Source of the DNA: Telluria mixta
GTDB lineage: Bacteria; Pseudomonadota; Gammaproteobacteria; Burkholderiales; Burkholderiaceae_D
Length of the DNA stretch: 64,000 bases
Reading direction: 5' to 3'
NCBI RefSeq assembly: GCF_029223865.1
Contig: NZ_CP119520.1
Coordinates: 2,542,001 to 2,606,000 of the forward strand
Within the stretch, counting starts at the first letter, position 1, and every line of letters starts with the position of its first letter. Below the pieces are notes generated by a model that worked only from the letters and a program-made list of their open reading frames with translations, made no database searches and was not told where the DNA came from. A program made the position numbers and the translations under genes. This document shows positions 43,741-54,841 of the stretch, piece after piece.

Positions 43741-45405
43741 ATGTTGCGCACACTGACCATCCGCGACTTCGTCATCGTCGACACGATCGAGCTCGAGTTC
43801 TCGAACGGCTTCACGGTGCTCACCGGCGAGACCGGCGCCGGCAAGTCGATCCTGATCGACGCGCTTCAGCTCGCGCTTGGCGGCCGCGGTGAGGCAAGCA
43901 TGGTGCGCGAAGGCGCGGCCAAGGCCGACATCAGCGCCGACTTCGCGCTGACCCAGGCCGCGAGCATCTGGCTGGAACAGAACGAGTTCGAAACCGACGA
44001 AGGCGGCGCGCTGCTGCGCCGCGTGATCGACAACGCCGGCCGCTCCAAGTCCTATATCAACGGCATCGCCGCCACCGCGAGCCAGTTGCGCGAGCTGGGC
44101 GAACTGCTCGTCGACATCCACGGCCAGCACGCGCACCAGTCGCTGTTGAAACTCGACGCCCAGCGCGCGCTGCTCGACAACCAGGTCGCCGTGCGCGATC
44201 CGGGCGCAAGCGCGCAGGTGCAGGAAGTCGCGCATGCCTATAAGGCGTGGAAGGCGCTGGCGCGCCAGCGCGAGGAATTCGAGACGAACGCGAAGAACGT
44301 GCTGCTGGAACGCGAGCGTCTCGAGTGGCAGGTCGGCGAGCTGGATAAACTCGCGGTGAAGCCGGGCGAGTGGGCGGAGATCACGAATGAACACAGCCGC
44401 CTGTCGCATGCCGCGAGCCTGATCGAAGGGGCGCAGGAAGCATTGGAAGCGCTGTCGGAATCGGAGCAACCGATCCTGTCGCAGCTGTCGTCGCTGAACC
44501 AGAAGCTGTCGAAGCTGGCCGGCGTCGACGCGGGCCTGCAGGCCGTGCTCGATTGCATGGAGCCGGCGCGCATCCAGTTGCAGGAAGCCGTGTACGCGCT
44601 GAACACGTATGTCGACAAGGTCGAGCTCGATCCGGACCGCTTGTCCCAAGTGGACGCGCGCATGGACGCCATCCACAGCACGGCCCGCAAATTCCGCGTG
44701 ACGCCGGAAGAACTGCCGGAAGAACACGCGACCCTGAAGGCCAAGCTGCAGCAGCTGGCCGACGCGAGCGACGTGGACGGCCTGCGCAAGCAGGAAGAGA
44801 AGGCGAAGGCGGTCTACCTGGCGGCCGCGCAAAAGCTGTCCGCGACGCGCGCACAGGCGGCCCAGCGTTTGTCGTCGCAGGTGTCGGAAGCGATGCAGGA
44901 ACTGTCGATGAGCGGGGGCCGCTTTGTCGTCGCGCTGAACCCGTGCGAACCGGCCGTGTACGGCTGCGAGCAGGTCGAGTTCCTCGTGGCCGGCCACGCC
45001 GGCGTGGCGCCGCGGCCGCTGGCCAAGGTGGCGTCGGGCGGCGAACTGGCGCGCATCTCGCTGGCGATCTCCGTCATCACGGCGAACGCGACCACGGTGC
45101 CGACCTTGATCTTCGACGAGGTCGACACCGGTATCGGCGGCGGCGTGGCGGAAGTCGTCGGCCGTCTGTTGAAGCGCCTGGGGCAGAGCCGGCAAGTGCT
45201 GTGCGTCACGCACCTGCCGCAGGTCGCGAGCCAGGCGAACCAGCACTTCCAGGTGGCCAAGGGCACGACGGATGGCGGCAAGACCGTGTCGCGCATCGAC
45301 GTCCTCGACAACAAGGCCCGCGTGGAAGAGGTGGCGCGCATGTTGGGCGGCATCGAGATCACCGAAACGACGCGCAAGCATGCGCGCGAACTGCTGGCTT
45401 CCTAA
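43741..45405 (+). CDS. recN: DNA repair protein RecN
   Basis: 554 residues. SMC-like ATPase acting at double-strand breaks. Walker A GETGAGKSILIDALQLALGG split at about 29-48; coiled-coil arms between about 150 and 370; signature ASGGELARISLA and Walker B LIFDEVDTGIGG near 440-470. The ATG at 43741 (MLRTLTIRDFVIVD) fits the family; the ATG at 43729 sits on the AGGAG itself. The LexA box before nadK should give damage induction. Confidence 0.95.
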   Translation: MLRTLTIRDFVIVDTIELEFSNGFTVLTGETGAGKSILIDALQLALGGRGEASMVREGAAKADISADFALTQAASIWLEQNEFETDEGGALLRRVIDNAGRSKSYINGIAATASQLRELGELLVDIHGQHAHQSLLKLDAQRALLDNQVAVRDPGASAQVQEVAHAYKAWKALARQREEFETNAKNVLLERERLEWQVGELDKLAVKPGEWAEITNEHSRLSHAASLIEGAQEALEALSESEQPILSQLSSLNQKLSKLAGVDAGLQAVLDCMEPARIQLQEAVYALNTYVDKVELDPDRLSQVDARMDAIHSTARKFRVTPEELPEEHATLKAKLQQLADASDVDGLRKQEEKAKAVYLAAAQKLSATRAQAAQRLSSQVSEAMQELSMSGGRFVVALNPCEPAVYGCEQVEFLVAGHAGVAPRPLAKVASGGELARISLAISVITANATTVPTLIFDEVDTGIGGGVAEVVGRLLKRLGQSRQVLCVTHLPQVASQANQHFQVAKGTTDGGKTVSRIDVLDNKARVEEVARMLGGIEITETTRKHARELLAS

Positions 45406-45413
45406 GGACCTTC

Positions 45414-46517
45414 ATGCCCTTCAATAAAGAACCGGTGCACCAGCACGGCACCGTCGCGAAGAGCGCCATCGTCCTCGTCAACCTCGGCACGCCCGACGCG
45501 CCGACGCGGCCCGCGGTGCGGCGCTACCTGAAGCAGTTCCTGTCCGACCCGCGTGTCGTGGAAATCCCGCGCGCCGTGTGGAATCTGATCCTGCACCTGG
45601 CGATCCTGCCGTTCCGCTCGGGGCAGTCGGCGCAAAAATACGCGACGATCTGGAGCCGCGAGGGCTCGCCGCTGAAGGTCTACACGGAACGGCAGGCGAA
45701 CAAGCTGCAGGCGCTGCTCGAACAGCGCGGCCACCACGACGTCGAGGTGGCGATGGCGATGCGCTACGGCTCGCCCGCGCTGCCGGACGTGCTGGATGAA
45801 CTGAAGGCGCGCGGCGTCGAGCGCATCGTCGTGCTGCCCGCGTACCCGCAATACTCCGGCACGACGACCGCGTCGATCTGGGATGCCGTCTTCGACCACT
45901 ACAAGAAGGTGCGCAACATCCCCGAGCTGCGTCTCGTGAAGCACTACCACGACCACGAGGGCTATGTCGATGCGCTGGCCGCGTCCGTGGAGACGTACTG
46001 GGAGACGCACGGCCGCGGCGAGAAGCTGGTGATGAGCTTCCACGGCGTGCCCAAGCGCACCCTGCTGCTGGGCGATCCGTACCACTGCGAATGCCACCGG
46101 ACGGCCCGCCTGCTGGCGGCGCGCCTGCGCCTGGCGCCGGACCAGTACATGGTGACGTTCCAGTCGCGCTTCGGCAAGGCCGAGTGGCTGCAGCCGTACA
46201 CGGCGCCGACCGTGCAGCAGCTGGCGCGCGATGGCGTCAAGCGGATCGACGTCCTGTGTCCCGGTTTTACGAGCGACTGCCTGGAGACGCTGGAAGAGAT
46301 CAACATGGAAGTCCGCCACGACTTCGAATCGAACGGCGGCCAGGAATATCACTACATTCCCTGCCTGAACGACAATCCGGCCTGGATCGTCGGCATGGCC
46401 GAGATCGCCGAGCAGCACCTGATCGGCTGGCCGACGATGCTCACGCCCGCGCAACGCGAGGCGCAGCGCAAGGATGCCGAAATCGCACGCGAGCACGCGG
46501 TGAAACTCGGGGCATAA
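45414..46517 (+). CDS. hemH: Ferrochelatase
   Basis: 367 residues. Inserts ferrous iron into protoporphyrin IX, the last heme step, at the inner face of the membrane. Marks: AIVLVNLGTPDAPT, LPAYPQYSGTTTAS, VMSFHGVPKR (catalytic His) and VLCPGFTSDCLETLEEI (catalytic Glu). It starts 8 bases after recN, so probably belongs to the nadK-recN unit. Confidence 0.95.
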   Translation: MPFNKEPVHQHGTVAKSAIVLVNLGTPDAPTRPAVRRYLKQFLSDPRVVEIPRAVWNLILHLAILPFRSGQSAQKYATIWSREGSPLKVYTERQANKLQALLEQRGHHDVEVAMAMRYGSPALPDVLDELKARGVERIVVLPAYPQYSGTTTASIWDAVFDHYKKVRNIPELRLVKHYHDHEGYVDALAASVETYWETHGRGEKLVMSFHGVPKRTLLLGDPYHCECHRTARLLAARLRLAPDQYMVTFQSRFGKAEWLQPYTAPTVQQLARDGVKRIDVLCPGFTSDCLETLEEINMEVRHDFESNGGQEYHYIPCLNDNPAWIVGMAEIAEQHLIGWPTMLTPAQREAQRKDAEIAREHAVKLGA

Positions 46518-46541
46518 GCGCCGTCGCCCGATGGCGAAATG

Positions 46542-46649
46542 CTAGAATGCCACGTTTTGCGGCGCCGACCCGAGCTCCGCCAGGCAGATCGCAGCCAGCG
46601 CAAGCAGGGTGTAGATGAGCACGGCGCCGCTGATCAGATGCAGTTTCAT
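46542..46649 (-). CDS. Very small membrane peptide (35 aa), unknown
   Basis: ATG at 46649 on the minus strand with GGGAAAG 6 bases before it. The product begins MKLHLISGAVLIYTLLALAA and has one membrane helix and a short polar tail. It lies in the 360-base gap between hemH and grpE. It has a start, ribosome site and helix, but conservation is unknown. Confidence 0.45.
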   Translation of the reverse strand: MKLHLISGAVLIYTLLALAAICLAELGSAPQNVAF

Positions 46650-46785
46650 GTTCTTTCCCATCGGGTCGATAGACGGATGTCTTAACGACAGGATAGTAGA
46701 ACGGCTGGCTGTCGATGGTGACTACGAGCAAGTAAATCTTGTAACAAAAGAATACGCGCGTCTGCATATTATTTCTGCAATTCCC

Positions 46786-46813
46786 CTTGAAAATGTAGGC
46801 GAATGCCCAATAT
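46786..46813 (+). promoter_or_regulatory. Sigma-32 heat-shock promoter of grpE
   Basis: CTTGAA (46786-46791), a 14-base spacer and CCCAATAT (46806-46813), close to the sigma-32 consensus CTTGAA-N13/14-CCCCATNT. The leader to the grpE ATG is about 60 bases. Confidence 0.85.
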
Positions 46814-46881
46814 GGGGCGCTGTGTGACTGCAACAGTCGTCCGACCAATCAGCCAAGTCCTTGATTTCAGGAGTTTTTTCG

Positions 46882-47433
46882 ATGCAAGACCAAGAAAACC
46901 AAGAGGTGAGCAATCAGCCGGAAGCCGCCGATGCGGCTGCAGCCGCGGCAGCGCAGGCCGCACCGGCCAACGAGCCCGGCCTCGAAGAGCAGCTGAGCGC
47001 CACCGAAGCCAAGCTGGCCGAGATGCACGATGCCTTCATGCGTGCCAAGGCCGAAGCGGACAACATCCGCCGCCGTGCCCAGGAAGATGTGAGCAAGGCC
47101 CATAAATTCGCCATCGAAAGCTTCGCCGAGGCCATGGTGCCCGTGCGCGACAGCCTCGAGATGGCGCTGAAAGTCGAAGCGCCGACGGTCGAATCGATCA
47201 AGGAAGGCGTCGAGATGACCCTGAAGCAGCTCACCGCCGCGTTCGAGAAGAACCGCCTGGTCGAAGTGATGCCGCAACCGGGCGACAAGCTCGACCCGAA
47301 CAAGCACCAGGCCGTGGCCGTGGTGCCGTCCGACCAGGAAGCGAACACCGTGGTGGCCGTGCTGCAGAAGGGTTACATGATCGCCGACCGCCTGCTGCGC
47401 CCGGCCATCGTGACCGCCGCCGCACCGAAATAA
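46882..47433 (+). CDS. grpE: Nucleotide exchange factor GrpE
   Basis: 183 residues. Releases ADP from DnaK. An acidic Ala-rich N-terminus (about 1-40) is followed by a long helix ([28 protein letters not shown] in two parts) and a beta domain ending [21 protein letters not shown], the GrpE signature. ATG at 46882 with CAGGAG 8 bases before it. Its own sigma-32 promoter lies upstream. Confidence 0.96.
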   Translation: MQDQENQEVSNQPEAADAAAAAAAQAAPANEPGLEEQLSATEAKLAEMHDAFMRAKAEADNIRRRAQEDVSKAHKFAIESFAEAMVPVRDSLEMALKVEAPTVESIKEGVEMTLKQLTAAFEKNRLVEVMPQPGDKLDPNKHQAVAVVPSDQEANTVVAVLQKGYMIADRLLRPAIVTAAAPK

Positions 47434-47457
47434 TGTTGCTTCAAGGCTGAATAAGCT

Positions 47458-47485
47458 CTTGAAACTAGGCGACATTTCCCAATAT
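47458..47485 (+). promoter_or_regulatory. Sigma-32 heat-shock promoter of dnaK
   Basis: CTTGAA (47458-47463), a 14-base spacer and CCCAATAT (47478-47485), the same -10 and spacing as the grpE promoter. No CIRCE-type repeat is seen. Confidence 0.88.
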
Positions 47486-47526
47486 TCGACACATCTGAAA
47501 AACTGAGTACTAAAAAGGAAAATATT

Positions 47527-49467
<1,941 letters not shown>

Positions 49468-49520
49468 TGACGTCCTGACGGGGCGGGCCTGGTGACAGGC
49501 CGGCCCCGTCGCCGCAACCC

Positions 49521-49562
49521 GCCGAGCCGAAGCGACCTCATGGTGCACGGCTCGGCTTTTTT
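49521..49562 (+). terminator. Rho-independent terminator after dnaK
   Basis: A perfect 9 bp stem (GCCGAGCCG with CGGCTCGGC), an 18-base loop and six T. Since dnaJ follows, dnaJ probably has its own promoter; TATACT at 49640-49645 is a possible -10. Confidence 0.85.
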
Positions 49563-49727
49563 GTGGTGTCCAACATCATCGGGCCCGCGCCAGCCGTTGT
49601 TTTTACGGCCGAGTCGCGCAAGCCCGTAATGCTCACTGTATACTCGTATCCTTTTGGGCTGTGCGTTCGCAGGTCGTTGCCTGGTCCGCCACAGTTCTTT
49701 TGTAGATAGACAGCAAGGTGCCGACAA

Positions 49728-50849
49728 ATGGCAAAGCGTGATTTTTACGAGATCCTCGGCGTCGCGAAGACTGCTTCGGAAGACGAGATCAAGAAGGCCT
49801 ATCGCAAGCTTGCGATGAAGTACCATCCGGACCGCAATCCCGATAACAAGGAAGCGGAAGAGAAGTTCAAGGAGGTCAAGGAAGCCTACGAGATGCTGAC
49901 CAATCCGGAAAAGCGCGAGGCTTATGACCGCTACGGTCACGCTGGCGTCGATCCGAACGGCGGCATGGGCGGCGGCTTCGGTGCCGGCGGCTTCGGCGAT
50001 GCGTTCGGCGACATCTTCGGCGACATCTTCGGCGGCGGTCGCGGCCGCAGCTCGGGCCCGCAGGTGTACCGCGGCGCCGACCTGCGCTACAACCTGGAAA
50101 TTACGCTGGAACAGGCAGCCGCCGGCTTCGACACGACGATCCGCGTGCCGAGCTGGGACAAGTGCGACACCTGCCACGGCAGCGGCGCCAAGCCGGGCAC
50201 GTCGCCCGTCACCTGCACGACGTGCCACGGCCACGGCCAGGTGCGCATGCAGCAGGGCTTCTTCTCGATCCAGCAAACTTGCCCGAAGTGCCACGGCAGC
50301 GGCAAGATCATCCCGGAACCGTGCGCATCCTGCGGCGGCGCCGGACGCATCAAGCGCAACAAGACGCTGGAAGTCAAGATCCCGGCGGGTATCGACAGCG
50401 GCATGCGCATCCGCTCGACCGGCAACGGCGAGCCGGGCACGAACGGCGGGCCGCCGGGCGACCTGTATGTCGAGATCCACATCAAGCCGCACACCGTGTT
50501 CCAGCGCGAAGGCGACGACCTGCATTGCGAAATGCCGATCTCGTTCAGCAAGGCTGCACTGGGCGGCGAGATCGAGGTGCCGACCCTGGCCGGCAAGGTC
50601 TCGTTCACGATCCCTGAAGGTACCCAGACGGGCAAGACCTTCCGCCTCAAGGGCAAGGGCATCAAGGGCGTGCGCTCGGGTTACTCCGGCGACCTGTTCT
50701 GCCACGTCGTGGTCGAGACGCCCGTCAAGCTCACCGAGAAGCAGAAGGACCTGCTGCGCGAATTCGATCGTCTGACGGTCGAGGGCGGCGCGAAGCACAG
50801 CCCGCAGAGCAAGGGCTGGATGGACAAGGTAAAGGACTTCTTCGAGTAA
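49728..50849 (+). CDS. dnaJ: Chaperone protein DnaJ (Hsp40)
   Basis: 373 residues. J domain with HPD in [10 protein letters not shown] (about residue 33), a Gly/Phe-rich linker, four zinc-binding CxxCxGxG-type repeats ([32 protein letters not shown]) and the C-terminal substrate domains. Stimulates DnaK ATPase. Confidence 0.97.
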   Translation: MAKRDFYEILGVAKTASEDEIKKAYRKLAMKYHPDRNPDNKEAEEKFKEVKEAYEMLTNPEKREAYDRYGHAGVDPNGGMGGGFGAGGFGDAFGDIFGDIFGGGRGRSSGPQVYRGADLRYNLEITLEQAAAGFDTTIRVPSWDKCDTCHGSGAKPGTSPVTCTTCHGHGQVRMQQGFFSIQQTCPKCHGSGKIIPEPCASCGGAGRIKRNKTLEVKIPAGIDSGMRIRSTGNGEPGTNGGPPGDLYVEIHIKPHTVFQREGDDLHCEMPISFSKAALGGEIEVPTLAGKVSFTIPEGTQTGKTFRLKGKGIKGVRSGYSGDLFCHVVVETPVKLTEKQKDLLREFDRLTVEGGAKHSPQSKGWMDKVKDFFE

Positions 50850-50861
50850 GATGTCGGATGG

Positions 50862-50895
50862 ACCGCCGGGCGCGCGAGCCCCGGCGGTTTTTTTT
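50862..50895 (+). terminator. Rho-independent terminator after dnaJ
   Basis: ACCGCCGGG, a 9-base loop, CCCGGCGGT and eight T. Confidence 0.93.
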
Positions 50896-50943
50896 GACCA
50901 GAATGTGGTCGATTAAACAAGTTTTAGAGCAAGGTAAAACGCC

Positions 50944-51606
50944 ATGGCAAAGACCCCCACCGGCCTCACCGCCGCAGACCTCTTCGAACGCAACCGCCAA
51001 TGGGCCGCGTCGATGATCCAGGAGGATCCCGACTTCTTCAAGGACCTGGCCTCCCAACAATCTCCGGAATACCTGTGGATCGGCTGCTCCGACAGCCGCG
51101 TGCCCGCGAACGAACTCGTCGGCATGGCGCCGGGAGAACTATTCGTCCACCGCAATATCGCCAACGTCGTGTCGCACTCCGACCTGAACTGCCTGACCGT
51201 GCTGCAGTTTGCCGTCGACGTGCTGAAGGTCAAGCACATCATCCTGTGCGGCCACTACGGCTGCTCCGGTGTGGGCGCGGCACTGAACAACACCCGCGTC
51301 GGCCTGGCCGACAACTGGCTCGGCCACGTGCGCGACGTGCGCGACAAGCACGGCAAATACCTGGGCAATGTCGCCGGTACGGCCGCCACCAACCGCCTCG
51401 TGGAACTGAACGTGGCCGAGCAGGTCATCAACATCGCCCAGACCACGGTCGTGCGCGACGCGTGGGAACGCGGCCAGGACATCACCATCCATAGCTGGGT
51501 CTACGGCGTGCACGATGGCCTGCTGCGCGACCTCGGCGTCACCGTCCGCAGCTACGAGGAGATCCAGCCGAAGCTGGACAAGATCCTGCAGGGTTACCTC
51601 AAGTGA
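50944..51606 (+). CDS. can: Beta-class carbonic anhydrase
   Basis: 220 residues. Hydrates CO2 to bicarbonate. The zinc ligands are Cys48 (WIGCSDSRVP), His104 and Cys107 (LCGHYGCSG), with the Asp50-Arg52 dyad. The stop overlaps the start of the MazG-like gene (TGATG). Confidence 0.95.
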   Translation: MAKTPTGLTAADLFERNRQWAASMIQEDPDFFKDLASQQSPEYLWIGCSDSRVPANELVGMAPGELFVHRNIANVVSHSDLNCLTVLQFAVDVLKVKHIILCGHYGCSGVGAALNNTRVGLADNWLGHVRDVRDKHGKYLGNVAGTAATNRLVELNVAEQVINIAQTTVVRDAWERGQDITIHSWVYGVHDGLLRDLGVTVRSYEEIQPKLDKILQGYLK

Positions 51607-51971
51607 TGCAGCCCGGCGGCGAACTCGACCAGCTGCGCGCCATCGTGCGCCAGTTCGTCGAGGAGCGTGACTGGGACCAGTTCCACACGCCCAAGAACCT
51701 GGCATCCGCGCTGACGGTGGAAGCGGCCGAGCTGCTGGAACACTTCCAGTGGCTGCAGCACGGCCGTGCCGACGAGCTCGGCGCGGACAAGCTCGTGGAA
51801 GTGCGTCACGAGATGGCCGACGTGCTTGTCTATCTCGTGCGCCTGGCCGACAAGCTGGACGTCGACCTTCTCGCCGCCGTGCAGGAAAAGATGGTGCTCA
51901 ATCGCGCCAAGTACCCAGCCGATCAGGTGCGCGGGGACGCTCGCAAGTATTACGAGTACAAGCCCAGGTAA
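51606..51971 (+). CDS. MazG-like nucleotide pyrophosphohydrolase
   Basis: 121 residues. All-alpha NTP pyrophosphatase type, similar to RS21-C6/dCTPase-like proteins: FVEERDWDQFHTPKNLA, EAAELLEHFQW (metal-binding EExxE-like) and VRHEMADVLVYLVRLAD (E-x3-D). It likely removes noncanonical or excess dNTPs. Coupled to can by an overlapping start. Its last 22 bases overlap a gene on the other strand. Confidence 0.88.
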   Translation: MQPGGELDQLRAIVRQFVEERDWDQFHTPKNLASALTVEAAELLEHFQWLQHGRADELGADKLVEVRHEMADVLVYLVRLADKLDVDLLAAVQEKMVLNRAKYPADQVRGDARKYYEYKPR

Positions 51972-52273
51972 TACGTCAGCACCCCCTCGGAACGCTCGAT
52001 CCCGAGAATATCCATCAATTGCCTGAGCCCCGCGGCGACGCGTTCGCGCGTCTCTGCGGGCGCGTCCCGGGCATCCTCCAGCGCAGGCTGGAACTGTTTC
52101 AGCACCCAGAATTTCGTCGGGTGCGCCGCGACCCCGGCGAGCAGCCGGTCCGCAACGCGCGCGAGATTATCGTCCAACCCGGGCCCATCCCGGAACGCCC
52201 GCAGCGCCTCCACCGTACGCGGTACGATGAACAGCGGCGCGTCGCGCACCCGCTGAAACGGATCCTCCGCCAT
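51950..52273 (-). CDS. Hypothetical protein (107 aa) coupled to gabD
   Basis: 107 residues, soluble and helical in look (MAEDPFQRVRDAPLFIVPRTVEALRAF..., ending TYYLGLYS). I do not recognise a family. Its ATG overlaps the gabD stop (ATGA), so it is translationally coupled to that gene, and its 3' end overlaps the MazG-like gene tail to tail. Confidence 0.72.
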   Translation of the reverse strand: MAEDPFQRVRDAPLFIVPRTVEALRAFRDGPGLDDNLARVADRLLAGVAAHPTKFWVLKQFQPALEDARDAPAETRERVAAGLRQLMDILGIERSEGVLTYYLGLYS

Positions 52274-53727
52274 CACATCCCGCCCAGGCAGATGTACTTG
52301 ATGACGAGATAGTCGTCCATCCCGTACTTCGACCCTTCGCGCCCCAGGCCGGACTGCTTGACGCCGCCGAACGGCGCGACCTCGTTCGAGATCAGGCCCG
52401 TGTTCACGCCCACCATCCCCGACTCGATCTGCTCGGCGACGCGCCACACGCGGCCGACGTCGCGTGCGTAAAAGTACGACGCCAGCCCATATTCCGTCGC
52501 GTTGGCGAGCGTAATCGCTTCCTCTTCGGTCTTGAAACGGAACAGCGGCGCCACGGGGCCGAACGTTTCCTCGTCGGAGATCAGCATCTGCGGCGTGACG
52601 TCGGCCAGCACGGTCGGCTCGAAGAAGGTGTGGCCGAGCGGATGGCGCTTGCCGCCCAGCAGCAGGCGCGCACCCTTGCCGAGCGCATCGGCGATGTGGT
52701 GTTCGACCTTCTCGACGGCTTTTTCTTCGATCAGCGGCCCCTGGTTCACGCCCGGCTCCATGCCGTTGCCGACCTTCAGTTTCGCGACGGCGGCCGTCAG
52801 CTTTTCCGCGAACGCCTCGTAGACGCCATCCTGCACGTAGATGCGGTTGGCGCACACGCAGGTCTGCCCCATGTTGCGGTATTTCGAGGCCATGGCACCT
52901 TCGACGGCGGCATCGAGGTCGGCGTCGTCGAACACGATGAACGAGGCGTTGCCGCCCAGTTCCAACGACAGTTTCTTGACCGTCGGCGCGCATTGCTCCA
53001 TCAACAGGCGGCCGACCGGCGTGGAACCCGTGAAACTGAGCTTGCGCACGATGGGGTTCGCACACATCTCCGCGCCGATCGTCCTGGAGTCGCCGATCAC
53101 GATGGAAAACACGCCCTTCGGCACGCCGGCCCGCTCCGCGAGTACGGCGAGCGCGAGGGCGGAATAGGGCGTCAGCTCCGCCGGTTTCAGCACGATGGGA
53201 CAGCCGGCCGCGAGCGCCGGCGCGACCTTGCGGGTGATCATCGCTGCCGGGAAATTCCATGGCGTGATCGCGGCGCACACGCCGATCGGTTCCTTCGTGA
53301 CGACGATGCGGCGGTCGCGCGCGGGCGATTCCAGCACGTCGCCTTCGATGCGCTTGGCCTGCTCGCCGAACCATTCGAGGAACGATGCGGCGTACGCGAT
53401 CTCTCCCTTCGATTCGGCCAGCGGCTTGCCCTGCTCGGCCGTCATGATGGCGGCCAGGTCGTCGGCGTCTGCCAGCATCAGGTCGTTCCACTTGCGCAGG
53501 ATGAGGGCGCGTTCGCGCGCCGTCTTCTTGCGCCAGGCGGGCCAGGCGGCCTGCGCCGCCTCGATGGCGCGCCGGGTTTCCTGTGCGCCCATGTGCGGCA
53601 CGGTGCCGAGCGTTTCGCCAGTGGCGGGGTTGATCACGGGGACGGTCTTGCCGTCGTCGGCATCGCACCAGGCGCCGTCGATGTAGGCCTGCTGGCGCAG
53701 CAGGGCAGGATCTTTGAGGTTCAGCAT
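52273..53727 (-). CDS. gabD: NAD(P)-dependent succinate-semialdehyde dehydrogenase
   Basis: 484 residues. Oxidises succinate semialdehyde to succinate, the last step of GABA degradation. Marks: TPWNFPAAMITRK, FTGSTPVGR, LELGGNASFIVF (catalytic Glu), NMGQTCVCANR (catalytic Cys) and the C-terminal EVAPFGGVKQSGLGREGSK. The start at 53727 (MLNLKDPALLRQQAYIDG) fits the family; the longer frame to 53832 does not. It is divergent from puuD-like gene across 230 bases. Confidence 0.92.
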   Translation of the reverse strand: MLNLKDPALLRQQAYIDGAWCDADDGKTVPVINPATGETLGTVPHMGAQETRRAIEAAQAAWPAWRKKTARERALILRKWNDLMLADADDLAAIMTAEQGKPLAESKGEIAYAASFLEWFGEQAKRIEGDVLESPARDRRIVVTKEPIGVCAAITPWNFPAAMITRKVAPALAAGCPIVLKPAELTPYSALALAVLAERAGVPKGVFSIVIGDSRTIGAEMCANPIVRKLSFTGSTPVGRLLMEQCAPTVKKLSLELGGNASFIVFDDADLDAAVEGAMASKYRNMGQTCVCANRIYVQDGVYEAFAEKLTAAVAKLKVGNGMEPGVNQGPLIEEKAVEKVEHHIADALGKGARLLLGGKRHPLGHTFFEPTVLADVTPQMLISDEETFGPVAPLFRFKTEEEAITLANATEYGLASYFYARDVGRVWRVAEQIESGMVGVNTGLISNEVAPFGGVKQSGLGREGSKYGMDDYLVIKYICLGGM

Positions 53728-53957
53728 GGGAAAAACGATAGCACGATGCCGCGAATCGGGTCGTTTGTGTTGGCATCGTTCTTCAGTTGACGTTAAGCTT
53801 TTGCTACGGGTTACAACAGCGAACCCGCTCAACTAGCAGATCCCAGGAAGCGTTGGCATTGGGAACGCGGTTTCCTTGATCTGAAACAACGGCCACTCGC
53901 ATTCGGACCACTTTGTACGTATGATGGTTCCTGTGCGCTCACTACAAGGTAGAGACC

Positions 53958-54716
53958 ATGCGCCCGATCGTTTTCGTCCCCGCTTGCACCCGCGATTTCG
54001 GTGAACACCCTTACCACGCGGCCCAGCACAAGTATGTCGACGCCGTCGTCCTCGGTGCCGACTGCGCGCCGCTGATCCTGCCGTCGCTGGGGGAGGCGCT
54101 CGACCTGGAGACGATGCTCGCCCTGTGCGACGGGATCATGCTGACGGGCTCGGCATCGAATGTGCACCCCAGCTATTACTCCGAAGAATTGCTCGATCCG
54201 TCGCTGCCGCAGGACCCGGCGCGCGACCAGACCACGTTGCCGCTGATCCGCGCGGCCGTGAAACGCGGCATTCCGATCATCGCGATCTGCCGCGGTTTCC
54301 AGGAAATGAACGTGGCGCTGGGCGGCAGCCTGTTTCAGGCTGTGCAGGCGGTGCCCGGGCACTTCGACCACCGCGAGAATCCCGAACTGGGCATGGACGA
54401 GCAATATGGCGACGCTCACAAGGTCCAGCTCGTCGAGGGTGGGATGCTGCACGAGATCATTGGCCTGCCGGAAATCCCAGTGAATTCCCTCCATGGACAG
54501 GGCGTGAACGAACTGGCGCCGGGCCTCGTCGTCGAGGCGACGGCGGAGGATGGGCTCGTGGAAGCCTTCTCGGTGAAGGGTGCGCCCGGTTTTACCCTGG
54601 CCGTGCAATGGCACCCGGAATGGCGCATCGTCCACAATCCCCATTCGATGAAGATGTTCGGCGCATTCGGCGCCGCCTGCCGCGCCTACAGATCAACCAA
54701 ACGGACACCGACATGA
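53958..54716 (+). CDS. puuD: Gamma-glutamyl-gamma-aminobutyrate hydrolase (class I glutamine amidotransferase-like)
   Basis: 252 residues. In putrescine catabolism PuuD hydrolyses gamma-glutamyl-GABA to glutamate and GABA. The catalytic triad is Cys111 (AICRGFQEMN), His219 and Glu221 (VQWHPEW). MLTGSASNVHPSYY is the typical family stretch. First gene of the plus-strand Puu run. Confidence 0.92.
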   Translation: MRPIVFVPACTRDFGEHPYHAAQHKYVDAVVLGADCAPLILPSLGEALDLETMLALCDGIMLTGSASNVHPSYYSEELLDPSLPQDPARDQTTLPLIRAAVKRGIPIIAICRGFQEMNVALGGSLFQAVQAVPGHFDHRENPELGMDEQYGDAHKVQLVEGGMLHEIIGLPEIPVNSLHGQGVNELAPGLVVEATAEDGLVEAFSVKGAPGFTLAVQWHPEWRIVHNPHSMKMFGAFGAACRAYRSTKRTPT

Positions 54717-54841
54717 CCCCCGACGCGAAATGGGCGGTCACGCCCGTCCCATAGCTTCCCTGATCCCTGCTCGATCCCACGCAGCCCGCGGGCGGCGCGC
54801 TTGCGCTCGCGTGCAATCCATTAACGGACAGAGAGAACATC

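Noticed and set aside
54717..54754. Tiny frame after puuD
   Set aside because: Only about 13 codons without a family match; likely chance.
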